Assembly: GCF_004217045.1 (NCBI RefSeq) | Contig: NZ_SGXM01000003.1 | Span: forward strand, 248,001 to 312,000 | Source of the DNA: Cupriavidus agavae | GTDB taxonomy: Bacteria > Pseudomonadota > Gammaproteobacteria > Burkholderiales > Burkholderiaceae | Direction: 5' to 3' | Length of the DNA stretch: 64,000 nt | In this document: positions 1 to 8,601 of the stretch, one piece after another | How positions within the stretch are numbered: the stretch's first letter is position 1 | How the letters are laid out: each line of letters begins with the position of its first letter | Notes under the pieces: model-generated | What the model was told of the DNA's origin: nothing | What the model saw: the letters and a program-made list of their open reading frames with translations, nothing else | The model's database searches: none | Translations under genes and position numbers: made by a program

Positions 1-470
1 GGAGCAAGACCCCGGCCAAGCCGGTGGGCCCGGCCGAGCAGCCGGCGGCGCCGGCCCAGCCGCCGGTGGCGACCACGCGTCCGGCGGACGTGCCGGGCGC
101 CACGAACGGCGCCAGCAATGGCGCGGCCACCACGAAGCCGGCCGACAAGCTGGCCGAGAAGCCCGCCGCGCGTCCGGCCGAGAAGCCCGTGGCCGACCCG
201 ATCGCAGAAATTGCCCAGGCCGATGCCAACAAGGTCGGATACTTGCTGCAGGTTGGCGCGTTCCGCTCGCAGGACGACGCGGACCGCCAGAAGGCCAACC
301 TGGCCATGCAGGGCTTCGAGGCCCGCGTGACGGACCGCGATGTCAACGGCATCAAGATGTACCGCGTTCGGGTGGGGCCGTTCAACCGCATCGAGGACAT
401 GAACCGCGTGCGCGACCGCCTGCAATCGTCCGGTTTCGACGCCTCGGTGATCCGCTTCACCAAGCAGTAG
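1..470 (+). CDS. SPOR-domain protein, C-terminal part (gene starts before the window)
   Basis: The frame is open from the first bases, so the start lies upstream. The visible part is an Ala/Pro/Lys-rich linker of about 70 residues followed by a C-terminal SPOR domain (from VGYLLQVGAF to the end, with the paired pattern QVGAF and YRVRVGPF). SPOR domains bind denuded peptidoglycan at the division septum; FtsN-like proteins have a short cytoplasmic tail, one membrane helix, a linker and this domain. It lies 111 bp before dsbA on the same strand. The FtsN-like role is inferred, since the N-terminus is not visible. Confidence 0.85.
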   Translation, partial: SKTPAKPVGPAEQPAAPAQPPVATTRPADVPGATNGASNGAATTKPADKLAEKPAARPAEKPVADPIAEIAQADANKVGYLLQVGAFRSQDDADRQKANLAMQGFEARVTDRDVNGIKMYRVRVGPFNRIEDMNRVRDRLQSSGFDASVIRFTKQ

Positions 471-581
471 TCCAGCGGCCACGGTGCCGGCGTGAACCAA
501 GCGCCGCCGCCGTGGTCTGAGTCGCATTCGCCTGACCGTTTTGCCTGTCCAGCCCGTTCAACCCCGTAAGGCCCTTCGAAC

Positions 582-1220
582 ATGAAGAAATTCGCCGCAT
601 TGATCGCTACCGCCGCCGCCGTGGGCGGCTTGCTGATGTCCGCGCCCGCCGCCATGGCCGCGCCGACCGAAGGCAAGGACTACACGGTCCTGAAAGCCCC
701 GCAGGCCGTGCCTGCCGGCAAGATCGAGGTGACCGAGTTCTTCTGGTACGGTTGCCCGCACTGCTACGACTTCGAGCCCGAGCTGGAAGCCTGGGTCAAG
801 AAGCAGGGCAAGGACGTGGTGTTCAAGCGCGTGCCGGTGGCCTTCCGCGACGACCTGCTGCCGCACACCAAGATCTACTACGCGCTGGAATCGCTGGGCA
901 AGCTCGACGCCCTGCACGGCAAGGTGTTCGACGCCATCCACAAGCAGCGCAAGCGCATGCTGACCTCGGACGAGATCGCCGATTTCATGGCGGCCAACGG
1001 CATCGACAAGAAGCAGTGGCTCGATACCTATAACTCGTTCTCGGTGACCACCAGCGCCCAGCGCGCCAACAAGATCGCCGACGCGTACAAGATCGACGGC
1101 GTGCCGACCGTGGTGGTGCAGGGCAAGTACGAAACTTCGCCCTCGATCGCCGGCACGATCCCCGGCGCCATCAAGGCGATGGAATTCCTCGTGGATGGCG
1201 TGCGCGGCAAGAAGCTCTGA
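582..1220 (+). CDS. dsbA: Thiol:disulfide interchange protein DsbA
   Basis: Periplasmic oxidase that introduces disulfide bonds into exported proteins. The 212-residue product begins with a signal peptide (MKKFAALIATAAAV, cleavage likely after AMA-A near residue 26). The thioredoxin fold carries the redox motif CPHC in the context FFWYGCPHCYDFEPE near residues 55-65, and the cis-proline loop GVPTVVV near residue 172. Length matches the family. A strong intrinsic terminator follows, so dsbA probably ends its transcript. Confidence 0.96.
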   Translation: MKKFAALIATAAAVGGLLMSAPAAMAAPTEGKDYTVLKAPQAVPAGKIEVTEFFWYGCPHCYDFEPELEAWVKKQGKDVVFKRVPVAFRDDLLPHTKIYYALESLGKLDALHGKVFDAIHKQRKRMLTSDEIADFMAANGIDKKQWLDTYNSFSVTTSAQRANKIADAYKIDGVPTVVVQGKYETSPSIAGTIPGAIKAMEFLVDGVRGKKL

Positions 1221-1242
1221 GCTGCGCTGCGTGGATGAAAAG

Positions 1243-1268
1243 CCCGGCGTCTTGCGCCGGGTTTTTTT
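1243..1268 (+). terminator. Intrinsic terminator after dsbA
   Basis: A perfect 7-bp stem (CCCGGCG at 1243-1249, CGCCGGG at 1255-1261) with a five-base loop is followed directly by seven T (1262-1268). It lies 23 bp after the dsbA stop. Confidence 0.9.
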
Positions 1269-1294
1269 ATGGCTTTTCGCTTGCCGACGGTTTG

Positions 1295-1317
1295 CTCCCC
1301 TCTCCCGCTTGCGGGGA
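1295..1317. repeat. Copy of a dispersed CCCTCTCCC-type repeat (degenerate)
   Basis: CTCCCCTCTCCCGC is followed by TTGCGGGGAAG. Only the central CCCGC/GCGGG pairs. The sequence resembles the hairpins at 23728-23752, 27511-27532 and 37755-37784, which suggests a short dispersed intergenic element. It lies between the dsbA terminator and the next start codon. Confidence 0.45.
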
Positions 1318-1346
1318 AGCGACCACGACTCGGCTATATTCCCCCC

Positions 1347-2144
1347 ATGCGACACCAAAAAATCTTTCTCACCGGCGCGTCCAGCGGTATCGGGCAGGCG
1401 CTGGCGCGCGCCTACGCGGAGCAGGGCGCCGTGCTCGGGCTCGTGGGGCGGCGCGAGGACGCGTTGCGGGCCTTTGCCGATACGCTGCCGAATCCCGGCG
1501 CGGTCCGCCTGTACGCCGTCGATGTGCGCGATGCCGATGCGATGCTTGCGGCGGCATCCGATTTTCTGGCCAACGTGGGATGTCCAGACGTCGTGATCGC
1601 CAACGCCGGCATCTCGGTGGGTACCGTGGCCAGCGAGCGCGAGGATCTGGAACTGTTCCGCACCGTGATGGACACCAACTGGTTCGGGCTGCTGACCACG
1701 TTCCAGCCGTTCCTGGCGCCGATGCGCGCGCAGCCGCCGGGCGCCGGCGGGTGGCGCGGCACGCTGGTGGGTATCGCCAGCGTGGCCGGGGTGCGGGGCC
1801 TGCCGGGCGGCGGGGCGTATAGCGCGTCGAAATCGGCGGTCATCAAGCTGCTGGAAAGCCTGCGGCTGGAGCAGTCGCGCGAGCGGATTCGCGTGGTGAC
1901 GATCGCGCCGGGCTATATCCGCACGCCGATGACCGAGCACAACCCGTACCGGATGCCGTTCCTGATGGATGCCGACGCCTTTGCGCGCAAGGCGCTGCGC
2001 AAGATTGCCGGCGGCGCGCGGTTCACGGTGATCCCGTGGCAGATGGGCGTGGTGGCGTCGGTGCTCCACGTGATGCCGTTCTGGCTCTACGACGCGCTGT
2101 TCCGCCGCGCGCCGCGCAAGCCCCGGCAATCCAGGGGCGCATGA
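1347..2144 (+). CDS. SDR-family oxidoreductase
   Basis: Short-chain dehydrogenase/reductase of 265 residues. The N-terminal nucleotide-binding motif TGASSGIGQA, the NAG motif (IANAGIS) and the catalytic Ser with the YSASKSA box (Tyr and Lys) are all present. The ATG at 1347 puts the Rossmann fold at the N-terminus; an upstream in-frame start at 1269 would add residues coded within the repeat and terminator. Its stop overlaps the start of the next gene (ATGA), so the two are probably co-translated. Substrate unknown. Confidence 0.88.
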   Translation: MRHQKIFLTGASSGIGQALARAYAEQGAVLGLVGRREDALRAFADTLPNPGAVRLYAVDVRDADAMLAAASDFLANVGCPDVVIANAGISVGTVASEREDLELFRTVMDTNWFGLLTTFQPFLAPMRAQPPGAGGWRGTLVGIASVAGVRGLPGGGAYSASKSAVIKLLESLRLEQSRERIRVVTIAPGYIRTPMTEHNPYRMPFLMDADAFARKALRKIAGGARFTVIPWQMGVVASVLHVMPFWLYDALFRRAPRKPRQSRGA

Positions 2145-2974
2145 TGTGGGCCGACGCGCTCGGCCAGCAGCACGGCGCGGCCTCGGGCGAGGTCCGGATC
2201 GCGTCGCTCGTGCCGTCGATCACCGAGTTGTTGTTCGACCTCGGCCTGGGCAGCCGGACGGTGGCGCGCACGGGCTTCTGCATCCATCCGGAGCCGGCCG
2301 TGCGCGCGGTGGAGAAGGTGGGCGGCACCAAGGACGTGAAGCTCGACCGGCTGCGCGCACTGGCGCCGACGCACGTGGTGGTCAATATCGACGAGAACCG
2401 CCGCGAGACCGTGGACGAGATCCGAGGCTTTGTGCCGCACGTGATCGTCACCCATCCCTGCGCGCCGACGGACAACTTCGCGCTGTACGACCTGCTGGGC
2501 GGCATCTTCGGCCGGCAGGACGAGGCCGCGCGGCTCTCGGCCGAACTCTGCGCGGCCCTCGATGTGCTGCAGGCGCGCCGCTGGCCCGCCCGGCGGGTGC
2601 TGTACGCGATCTGGCAGGACCCGTGGATGACGGTGTCGCGCGCCACATACATCAGCCGGATGCTGGCGCTCGTGAACTGGTCGACCTGGCCTGACGACGC
2701 GCTCGTGGCCTGCGTGGACGGCGACTGCAGCCGGCCGAACGCCGGGGGCGAGCGGTATCCGACCTTCCGCTGGAGCGATGCGCTGGTGCGCGAACTCGAC
2801 GCCGTGCTGCTGTCGACCGAACCATACCGCTTTACCGACGACCATGCCGACGCGCTGGAGCGCCAGATCGGCAAGCCGGTGCTGCTCGTCGACGGCGAGA
2901 TGCTGTCGTGGTACGGCAGCCGGGCGGTGGCCGGCGTGCGCTATCTGGAGCGTCTGGCGGCGGCCGGAATCTGA
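2141..2974 (+). CDS. Cobalamin-binding-like (BtuF/helical-backbone) protein without signal peptide
   Basis: The 277-residue product resembles periplasmic binding proteins of the BtuF/FepB fold: RIASLVPSITELLFDLGLG at the start, a VGGTKDVKLDRL segment, then the second lobe with SWYGSRAVAGVRYL at the end. Unlike true ABC receptors it has no signal peptide or lipobox, so it is predicted cytoplasmic. The start ATG at 2141 overlaps the upstream SDR stop by 4 bp. Ligand and role are unknown; no transporter genes are adjacent. Confidence 0.75.
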   Translation: MMWADALGQQHGAASGEVRIASLVPSITELLFDLGLGSRTVARTGFCIHPEPAVRAVEKVGGTKDVKLDRLRALAPTHVVVNIDENRRETVDEIRGFVPHVIVTHPCAPTDNFALYDLLGGIFGRQDEAARLSAELCAALDVLQARRWPARRVLYAIWQDPWMTVSRATYISRMLALVNWSTWPDDALVACVDGDCSRPNAGGERYPTFRWSDALVRELDAVLLSTEPYRFTDDHADALERQIGKPVLLVDGEMLSWYGSRAVAGVRYLERLAAAGI

Positions 2975-2989
2975 CCGCCCCCTGGACGG

Positions 2990-4066
2990 TCAGGCCGTGG
3001 TGAAGCGCACCACGCCGTCCTCGCCCACGTGCCGCACCAGTTCGCCACGGTGCCAGAGCGCGTGCAGGTGCGCCAGCGCCTCGCCCATGGCGAACGTGAG
3101 CTGGTGGATGTCGAACTGCCGGCGGAAGATGACGCCGACGATATCGAACGCATTGCACGGTTTTTCGGCGCAGGCGGCCAGCGTCTCGGCCAGGCGGTCC
3201 ACGTGGTGCTCATGGAGCTGGCGGATACGGGTGTGGATGTTGCGGAACGGGCGGCCGTGAGAGGGCAGCACCAGCACGTCGGCCGGCAGGTCGTCATACT
3301 TGCCCAGCGAGTCGAGGTAGAGCTGCAGCGGATTGGCCTCGGGCTCCATGTCGAACACGCTGACGTTGGTGGAAATGCGCGGCAGCACCATGTCACCGGA
3401 CACCAGCACGTTGGTGGCGGCGTTGTAGAGCGCCACGTGCTCCGGGGCGTGGCCGAAACCGGTGATCACGCGCCAGGCGGAGGTGCTCGGGTCGGTGCCG
3501 ATATGGACCGTGTCGCCGTCCATCAGGCGGCGATACTGCGTGGGCAGGTCAGGCACCAGCGACGGGTAGTAGGCCTTGCGGGCGCGCAGCTTTTCGAGGT
3601 TGTCGGGGTCGGCCAGGCCGTGGCGGGCAAAGTGGCTCGCCGCGAAATCGCCGCCGGCATTCGAGCCCACGCCGGAGCCGCCGGCCATCACGCGGGCGGT
3701 CATGTAGTCGCCCAGGCTCATCCAGAGCCGCGCGTCCCAGCGGCCGCAGATCCAGTGCGCCAGGCCCACGTGGTCCGGGTGGCAGTGGGTCACCAGCACG
3801 CGGAGCACCGGCAGCCCGTCGAGTTCGTTGGCGAAGATGGTCTCCCAGTGGGCCTGGATGGTGTCGTTGGTGATGCCGCAGTCGATCACGGTCCAGCCGT
3901 CGCGGCCTTCGAGGCGGTCGCGCACCAGCCACAGGTTGATGTGATCCAGCGCAAAGGGCAGCGGCATGCGCAGCCAGTAGACGCCGGGGGCCACTTCCTG
4001 GCGCGTGCCCGGCGCGGGCATGGTTTCGCCAAACGGGTACTGGAGCTGGTGTTCGAGTGCGTTCAT
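2990..4066 (-). CDS. Metallo-beta-lactamase-fold hydrolase under a LiuR-type operator
   Basis: A 358-residue MBL-fold enzyme with the metal motif THCHPDHVGLAHW, a later GFGHAPEHVALY histidine, VSGDMVL aspartate and LPSHGRPFR histidine, then a C-terminal winged-helix-like tail of the type seen in LACTB2-like hydrolases. I chose the ATG at 4066 because the longer frame (from 4186) would run through the palindrome at 4144-4165. It diverges from liuR with that palindrome between them, so it is probably a member of the leucine/isovalerate regulon, possibly a thioesterase-like hydrolase. Exact substrate unknown. Confidence 0.85.
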   Translation of the reverse strand: MNALEHQLQYPFGETMPAPGTRQEVAPGVYWLRMPLPFALDHINLWLVRDRLEGRDGWTVIDCGITNDTIQAHWETIFANELDGLPVLRVLVTHCHPDHVGLAHWICGRWDARLWMSLGDYMTARVMAGGSGVGSNAGGDFAASHFARHGLADPDNLEKLRARKAYYPSLVPDLPTQYRRLMDGDTVHIGTDPSTSAWRVITGFGHAPEHVALYNAATNVLVSGDMVLPRISTNVSVFDMEPEANPLQLYLDSLGKYDDLPADVLVLPSHGRPFRNIHTRIRQLHEHHVDRLAETLAACAEKPCNAFDIVGVIFRRQFDIHQLTFAMGEALAHLHALWHRGELVRHVGEDGVVRFTTA

Positions 4067-4143
4067 GGGATGTCTCACGGAAAAACCGGCGCGCTCGGCC
4101 AGGTGCCGGCGCACTCTCGAATGTCGATTGTCAGGCGGCGCAG

Positions 4144-4165
4144 TTGACGCTAACGTTAACGTCAA
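4144..4165. promoter_or_regulatory. LiuR-type operator 1 (between the MBL hydrolase gene and liuR)
   Basis: A 22-bp dyad: TTGACGCTAAC then GTTAACGTCAA, one mismatch between the arms. It has the same arms and centre as the perfect copy at 4706-4729. The form TTGACG...CGTCAA fits the known MerR-family LiuR operator of proteobacterial leucine degradation. It lies between divergent genes and could control both. Confidence 0.82.
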
Positions 4166-4251
4166 TTCGCGACCTCCGTTCGTCATCTTAGACGAAAAAC
4201 TTGATCGCGCAACGAATGGACGAACGACCGTTCACTTTTGCAGGACGCCCT

Positions 4252-4674
4252 ATGTCGGCACAGCCATCATCCGCCACCTACACCATCACCGAGCTTGCGC
4301 GCGAGTTCGAAGTCACGCCGCGCGCCATCCGGTTCTATGAGGACCAGGGCCTGCTTTCGCCCGACCGCGAGGGGCCGAGCGGCCGCAAGCGCGTCTACAA
4401 CGCCCGCGAGCGTACTCGCCTCAAGTTGACGCTGCGCGGAAAAAGGTTAGGGCTCACTCTCAACGAGATCCGCGAGATTCTGGATCTGTACGAGTCGCCA
4501 CGCGACACGGCGCCACAACTCGAACGTTTCCTGCACCTGCTGTCACAACATCGCGGCACGCTGGAACGGCAAATGGAAGACCTGCAGGCCCAACTTGCCG
4601 AGATCGACCAGCACGAGCGCCAGTGCAAGGACCTGCTGGCCGTGCACCACGCCACCGGCCACAAGGCCGCGTGA
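4252..4674 (+). CDS. liuR: MerR-family regulator of leucine/isovalerate degradation (LiuR)
   Basis: A 140-residue MerR protein: helix-turn-helix TITELAREFEVTPRAIRFYEDQGLL at residues 10-35, wing, then a coiled-coil dimerisation helix and a His-rich C-terminus. It lacks the Cys pattern of metal-sensing MerR proteins. The start at 4252 has AGGA at the right distance; the longer frame from 4201 adds no recognisable sequence. Matching palindromes lie on both sides (4144-4165 and 4706-4729) and liuA follows, as in known LiuR loci, so it likely controls itself, liuA and the divergent hydrolase. Confidence 0.9.
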   Translation: MSAQPSSATYTITELAREFEVTPRAIRFYEDQGLLSPDREGPSGRKRVYNARERTRLKLTLRGKRLGLTLNEIREILDLYESPRDTAPQLERFLHLLSQHRGTLERQMEDLQAQLAEIDQHERQCKDLLAVHHATGHKAA

Positions 4675-4705
4675 GCCGTAGCCGCCATACCGCGTAGCCC
4701 ACCTA

Positions 4706-4729
4706 ATTGACGTTTACGTAAACGTCAAT
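4706..4729. promoter_or_regulatory. LiuR-type operator 2, upstream of liuA
   Basis: A perfect 24-bp palindrome: ATTGACGTTTAC then GTAAACGTCAAT. It lies 37 bp before the liuA start codon and 31 bp after the liuR stop, where a repressor or MerR-type activator would act on a liuA promoter. Confidence 0.88.
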
Positions 4730-4766
4730 AAAATAGCGGAAACCCTGCCCAGACTAGGAGACAACC

Positions 4767-5948
4767 ATGACCGAACTTCCCGGCCTCAGATTCGACCTTG
4801 GCGAAGACATCGAGATGCTGCGCGAATCGGTGCGCAACTGGGCCCAGGCCGAACTGGCGCCGCGCGCCGGCGAGATCGACCGCACCGACCAGTTTCCGAT
4901 GGACGCCTGGAAGAAGATGGGCGACCTTGGCGTGCTGGGCATCACAGTGGCTGAAGAATACGGCGGCGCCAACATGGGCTACCTCGCGCACATGATCGCG
5001 ATGGAGGAGATCAGCCGCGCATCGGCATCGGTCGGACTGTCTTATGGCGCACATTCGAACCTGTGCGTGAACCAGATCCACCGCAACGGCACCGACGCCC
5101 AGAAAGCGAAGTACCTGCCGAAGCTGGTGTCGGGCGAGTGGATCGGCGCGCTGGCCATGAGCGAGCCGAACGCCGGGTCGGACGTAGTCAGCATGAAGCT
5201 GCGCGCGGACTTCAAGGGCGACCGCTACGTGCTGAACGGCACCAAGATGTGGATCACCAACGGCCCGGACTGCGACGTGCTGGTGGTCTACGCCAAGACC
5301 GAGCCTGACCTGGGCGCACGCGGCATGACCGCGTTCATCGTCGAGAAGGGCATGAAGGGGTTTTCGGTGGCGCAGAAGCTCGACAAGCTCGGCATGCGCG
5401 GCTCGCACACCGGTGAACTGGTGTTCCAGGACGTGGAAGTGCCCGTGGAAAACATCCTCGGCGCGGAAAACAGCGGCGCCAAGGTGCTGATGAGCGGGCT
5501 GGACTACGAGCGCGCGGTGCTGTCGGGCGGCCCGGTCGGCATCATGCAGGCCTGCATGGACGTGGTCACGCCATACATCCACGACCGCAAGCAGTTTGGC
5601 CAGAGCATCGGCGAATTCCAGCTCATTCAGGGCAAGGTGGCCGATATGTACACGACGCTGCAGGCGGCCCGCAGCTATCTGTATACGGTGGGCAAGAACC
5701 TGGACGCGCTGGGCAGCGGCCACGTGCGCCAGGTGCGCAAGGACTGCGCGGCAGTGATCCTGTACACAGCCGAGAAGGCCACGTGGATGGCCGGCGAATC
5801 GGTGCAGATCCTGGGCGGCAACGGTTATATCAACGAGTATCCGGTGGGGCGGCTGTGGCGCGATGCCAAGCTGTACGAGATCGGCGCAGGCACGTCTGAG
5901 ATCCGCCGCATGCTCATTGGCCGCGAATTGTTCGCCGAAACGATGTAA
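4767..5948 (+). CDS. liuA: Isovaleryl-CoA dehydrogenase
   Basis: FAD-dependent oxidation of isovaleryl-CoA to 3-methylcrotonyl-CoA, third step of leucine catabolism. The 393-residue protein has the full acyl-CoA dehydrogenase fold. The catalytic glutamate is in the isovaleryl-CoA-type position ([12 protein letters not shown], Glu248) rather than near the C-terminus. [13 protein letters not shown] and the C-terminal [19 protein letters not shown] are conserved. A strong AGGAG site precedes the start, and the LiuR operator at 4706 lies just upstream. Confidence 0.95.
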   Translation: MTELPGLRFDLGEDIEMLRESVRNWAQAELAPRAGEIDRTDQFPMDAWKKMGDLGVLGITVAEEYGGANMGYLAHMIAMEEISRASASVGLSYGAHSNLCVNQIHRNGTDAQKAKYLPKLVSGEWIGALAMSEPNAGSDVVSMKLRADFKGDRYVLNGTKMWITNGPDCDVLVVYAKTEPDLGARGMTAFIVEKGMKGFSVAQKLDKLGMRGSHTGELVFQDVEVPVENILGAENSGAKVLMSGLDYERAVLSGGPVGIMQACMDVVTPYIHDRKQFGQSIGEFQLIQGKVADMYTTLQAARSYLYTVGKNLDALGSGHVRQVRKDCAAVILYTAEKATWMAGESVQILGGNGYINEYPVGRLWRDAKLYEIGAGTSEIRRMLIGRELFAETM

Positions 5949-5957
5949 TCGCCCCGT

Positions 5958-6003
5958 GCGTTCGGCGCTGCCTGACGGTTACCGAATGGTAAGTGCCGAA
6001 CGC
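5958..6003. other. Nested inverted repeat between liuA and aceK
   Basis: Outer arms GCGTTCGGC (5958-5966) and GCCGAACGC (5995-6003) pair perfectly. Inside, TTACC (5979-5983) and GGTAA (5988-5992) form a second stem around GAAT. There is no T-run, so it is not a classic terminator. A TACAAT hexamer at 6007-6012 could be a -10 box for aceK, though no good -35 is visible. It may be an operator or a readthrough-limiting hairpin. Confidence 0.5.
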
Positions 6004-6059
6004 CCGTACAATCTCACCTGCAACGCGTACGCCTGTTCCTGCTCCGAAAAAGCCGATCC

Positions 6060-7871
6060 ATGTCCCACTTCCCCAAGCTGCTCTCCTCGCAGATTGCCTA
6101 CGATGTGGCGCGGACCATGCTGGACGGGTTCGACAAGCATCACCGGCTGTTCCGCGAGGTCAGCGTGGCGGCGAAGGCGCGGTTCGAGGCGGGCGACTGG
6201 CATGGCCTGCAGCAGCTGCAGCGGGACCGGATCGCGTTCTACAACGAGCGCGTCCAGGAATCGGTGGCATTGCTGCAGGAGCAATACGACGCCGGGCACA
6301 TCGACGACGCGATCTGGCAGCAGATCAAGCTGCACTACATCGGCCTGCTGACCAACCACCACCAGCCCGAACTGGCCGAGACGTTCTTCAACTCGGTCTG
6401 CACGCGGATACTGCACCGTTCGTACTTCAACAACGATTTCATCTTCGTGCGCCCGGCCATTTCGACCGAGTACATCGAGAACGAGGAGTCGCCGGTACGG
6501 CCCACCTACCGGGCCTACTATCCCGGCAGCCGCGAGGGCATGGCGGCGTGCTTCGAGCGGATCGTGCGGAATTTCGAGCTGGACCTGCCGTTCGAGGACC
6601 TGCCCCGCGACGTGGGCTACCTGCTGAAGGCGATTGCCGAGCATGCCGGAGACTTCCGCATTGCACCCAACTTCCAGGTGCATACGCTGTCTTCGCTGTT
6701 CTTCCGCAACAAGTCGGCGTTCATCATCGGGCGCATCCTGAACGGCGACCAGACCTGGCCGATGGTGATCCCGGTGATCCACGGCGCCTCGGGCAGGCTC
6801 GTGCTCGACACCGTGCTGCTGCGAGCCGAGCAACTGCTGCTGCTGTTCTCGTTCGCCCATGCCTATTTCATGGTCGACATGGAAATTCCGTCGGCCTACG
6901 TCACGTTCCTGCGCGACCTGCTGCCGCGCAAGTCGCGCGCCGAGATCTACACGAGCCTGGGTTTGCAGAAGCAGGGCAAAAACCTGTTCTACCGCGACTT
7001 CCTGCACCACCTGCAGCATTCGTCGGACCGCTTCATCAGCGCGCCCGGCATCAAGGGGCTGGTGATGCTGGTGTTCACGCTGCCGTCTTTTCCGTACGTG
7101 TTCAAGGTGATCCGCGACGCCTTCCCGGCTCCCAAGGAAACCACGCGCGCGCTGGTGGAATCGAAATACCAGCTCGTGAAGCGCCACGACCGCGTGGGCC
7201 GCATGGCCGATACGCTGGAGTATTCGGACGTGGCGTTCCCGCTTGCGCGCTTCGACGAGGCACTGGTGCGCGAGCTGGAACAGCACGCGCCGTCGATGGT
7301 CGAATACCAGCGCGCCAAGGACGGCAGCGAGGAGATCGTGGTACGGCACCTCTACATCGAGCGCCGCATGACGCCGCTGAACATCTGGCTGCAGGAAGGC
7401 AGCGACGAACAGGTAGACCACGGCGTGCGCGAGTTCGGCGACGCGGTCAAGGAACTGATCGCCGCGAACATCTTTCCGGGCGACATGCTCTACAAGAACT
7501 TCGGCGTCACGCGCCATGGCCGCGTGGTGTTCTACGACTACGACGAGATCGAGTACCTGACCGACTGCAATATCCGCCGCGTGCCGGCACCGCGCAACGA
7601 GGAAGAAGAAATGTCGGGCGACGTGTGGTACACCGTCGGTCCGCACGACATCTTCCCCGAGACCTATCGCACGTTCCTGCTCGGCGATCCGCGCGTGCGC
7701 GCCGCGTTCCTGCGGCACCATCCCGATTTCTTTGACGCTGCCATGTGGCAGCACTACAAAGACCGGCTCCAGGCCGGCCATGTCCATGACTTTTTTTCCT
7801 ATGCACAGCATGACCGCTTCATCCACCGCTACGGCGGCGCCTCAACCGACGACGCAAGGAGGGCAGCATGA
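6060..7871 (+). CDS. aceK: Isocitrate dehydrogenase kinase/phosphatase
   Basis: Bifunctional enzyme that phosphorylates and dephosphorylates isocitrate dehydrogenase, setting flux between the TCA cycle and the glyoxylate shunt. The 603-residue length fits. Kinase-domain features: the ATP-binding lysine region [28 protein letters not shown], and the acidic [17 protein letters not shown] segment. It is not next to aceBA here but sits in the leucine degradation block, whose products are acetyl-CoA and acetoacetate. Its stop overlaps the start of the carbonic anhydrase gene. Confidence 0.96.
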   Translation: MSHFPKLLSSQIAYDVARTMLDGFDKHHRLFREVSVAAKARFEAGDWHGLQQLQRDRIAFYNERVQESVALLQEQYDAGHIDDAIWQQIKLHYIGLLTNHHQPELAETFFNSVCTRILHRSYFNNDFIFVRPAISTEYIENEESPVRPTYRAYYPGSREGMAACFERIVRNFELDLPFEDLPRDVGYLLKAIAEHAGDFRIAPNFQVHTLSSLFFRNKSAFIIGRILNGDQTWPMVIPVIHGASGRLVLDTVLLRAEQLLLLFSFAHAYFMVDMEIPSAYVTFLRDLLPRKSRAEIYTSLGLQKQGKNLFYRDFLHHLQHSSDRFISAPGIKGLVMLVFTLPSFPYVFKVIRDAFPAPKETTRALVESKYQLVKRHDRVGRMADTLEYSDVAFPLARFDEALVRELEQHAPSMVEYQRAKDGSEEIVVRHLYIERRMTPLNIWLQEGSDEQVDHGVREFGDAVKELIAANIFPGDMLYKNFGVTRHGRVVFYDYDEIEYLTDCNIRRVPAPRNEEEEMSGDVWYTVGPHDIFPETYRTFLLGDPRVRAAFLRHHPDFFDAAMWQHYKDRLQAGHVHDFFSYAQHDRFIHRYGGASTDDARRAA

Positions 7872-8539
7872 GTGACGCCATCGCCCAGCTGTTCCGCAAC
7901 AACCGTGACTGGGTAGACCGCGTCAACGCGGAAGACCCGGAATTCTTCACGCGCCTGGCCAACCAGCAGGCGCCCGAGTACCTATGGATCGGCTGCTCCG
8001 ATTCGCGCGTGCCGGCCAACCAGATCCTGGGCCTGGCGCCGGGCGAGGTGTTCGTCCATCGCAATATCGCCAACGTGATCGCGCACAGCGACCTTAACGC
8101 GCTGTCGGTGATCCAGTTTGCGGTGGAAGTGCTCAAGGTGCGCCACATCACCGTGGTGGGCCACTACGGCTGCGGCGGCGTCAAGGTGGCGCTCAAGCGC
8201 GAGCGCGTGGGCCTGGCCGACAACTGGCTGCGCCATGTGCGCGACGTGGCCGACAAGCATTCCACCTACCTCGGCACGGTGCTGCGCGAGGACGACGCCC
8301 ATACCCGCCTGTGCGAGCTGAACGTGATCGAGCAGGTCAACAACGTCTGCCAGACCACCGTGCTGCAGGACGCCTGGGCCAGCGGCCAGGAGCTGACCGT
8401 GCATGGCTGGATCTACGGCGTCTCGGACGGCCTGCTGCGCGACCTGGGCATGGCCGCCAGCAACAACGAGGAACTGCACGCCCAGACCGCTGCCGCGCTG
8501 CAGCAGTACGGCGAGCCGCCCCACGCATCGATCCGCTGA
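7868..8539 (+). CDS. can: Beta-carbonic anhydrase
   Basis: Zinc enzyme interconverting CO2 and bicarbonate. The 223-residue protein has the canonical ligands Cys43-x-Asp45-x-Arg47 (GCSDSRVP) and His99-x-x-Cys102 ([12 protein letters not shown]). ATG overlaps the aceK stop by 4 bp, implying translational coupling. Placement near two biotin-dependent carboxylase subunit genes (liuB, liuD), which consume bicarbonate, is suggestive; that functional link is an inference. Confidence 0.93.
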   Translation: MSDAIAQLFRNNRDWVDRVNAEDPEFFTRLANQQAPEYLWIGCSDSRVPANQILGLAPGEVFVHRNIANVIAHSDLNALSVIQFAVEVLKVRHITVVGHYGCGGVKVALKRERVGLADNWLRHVRDVADKHSTYLGTVLREDDAHTRLCELNVIEQVNNVCQTTVLQDAWASGQELTVHGWIYGVSDGLLRDLGMAASNNEELHAQTAAALQQYGEPPHASIR

Positions 8540-8601
8540 CGGACTGACGATATCGGGCCGTGCCGCCCATGGCCGGCCCCCCGCTTCACGAGGAGACAGA
8601 C

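Noticed and set aside
558-2129. A 523-codon minus-strand frame over dsbA and the SDR gene
   Set aside because: Antisense to conserved genes; runs through the dsbA terminator; composition typical of a shadow frame.
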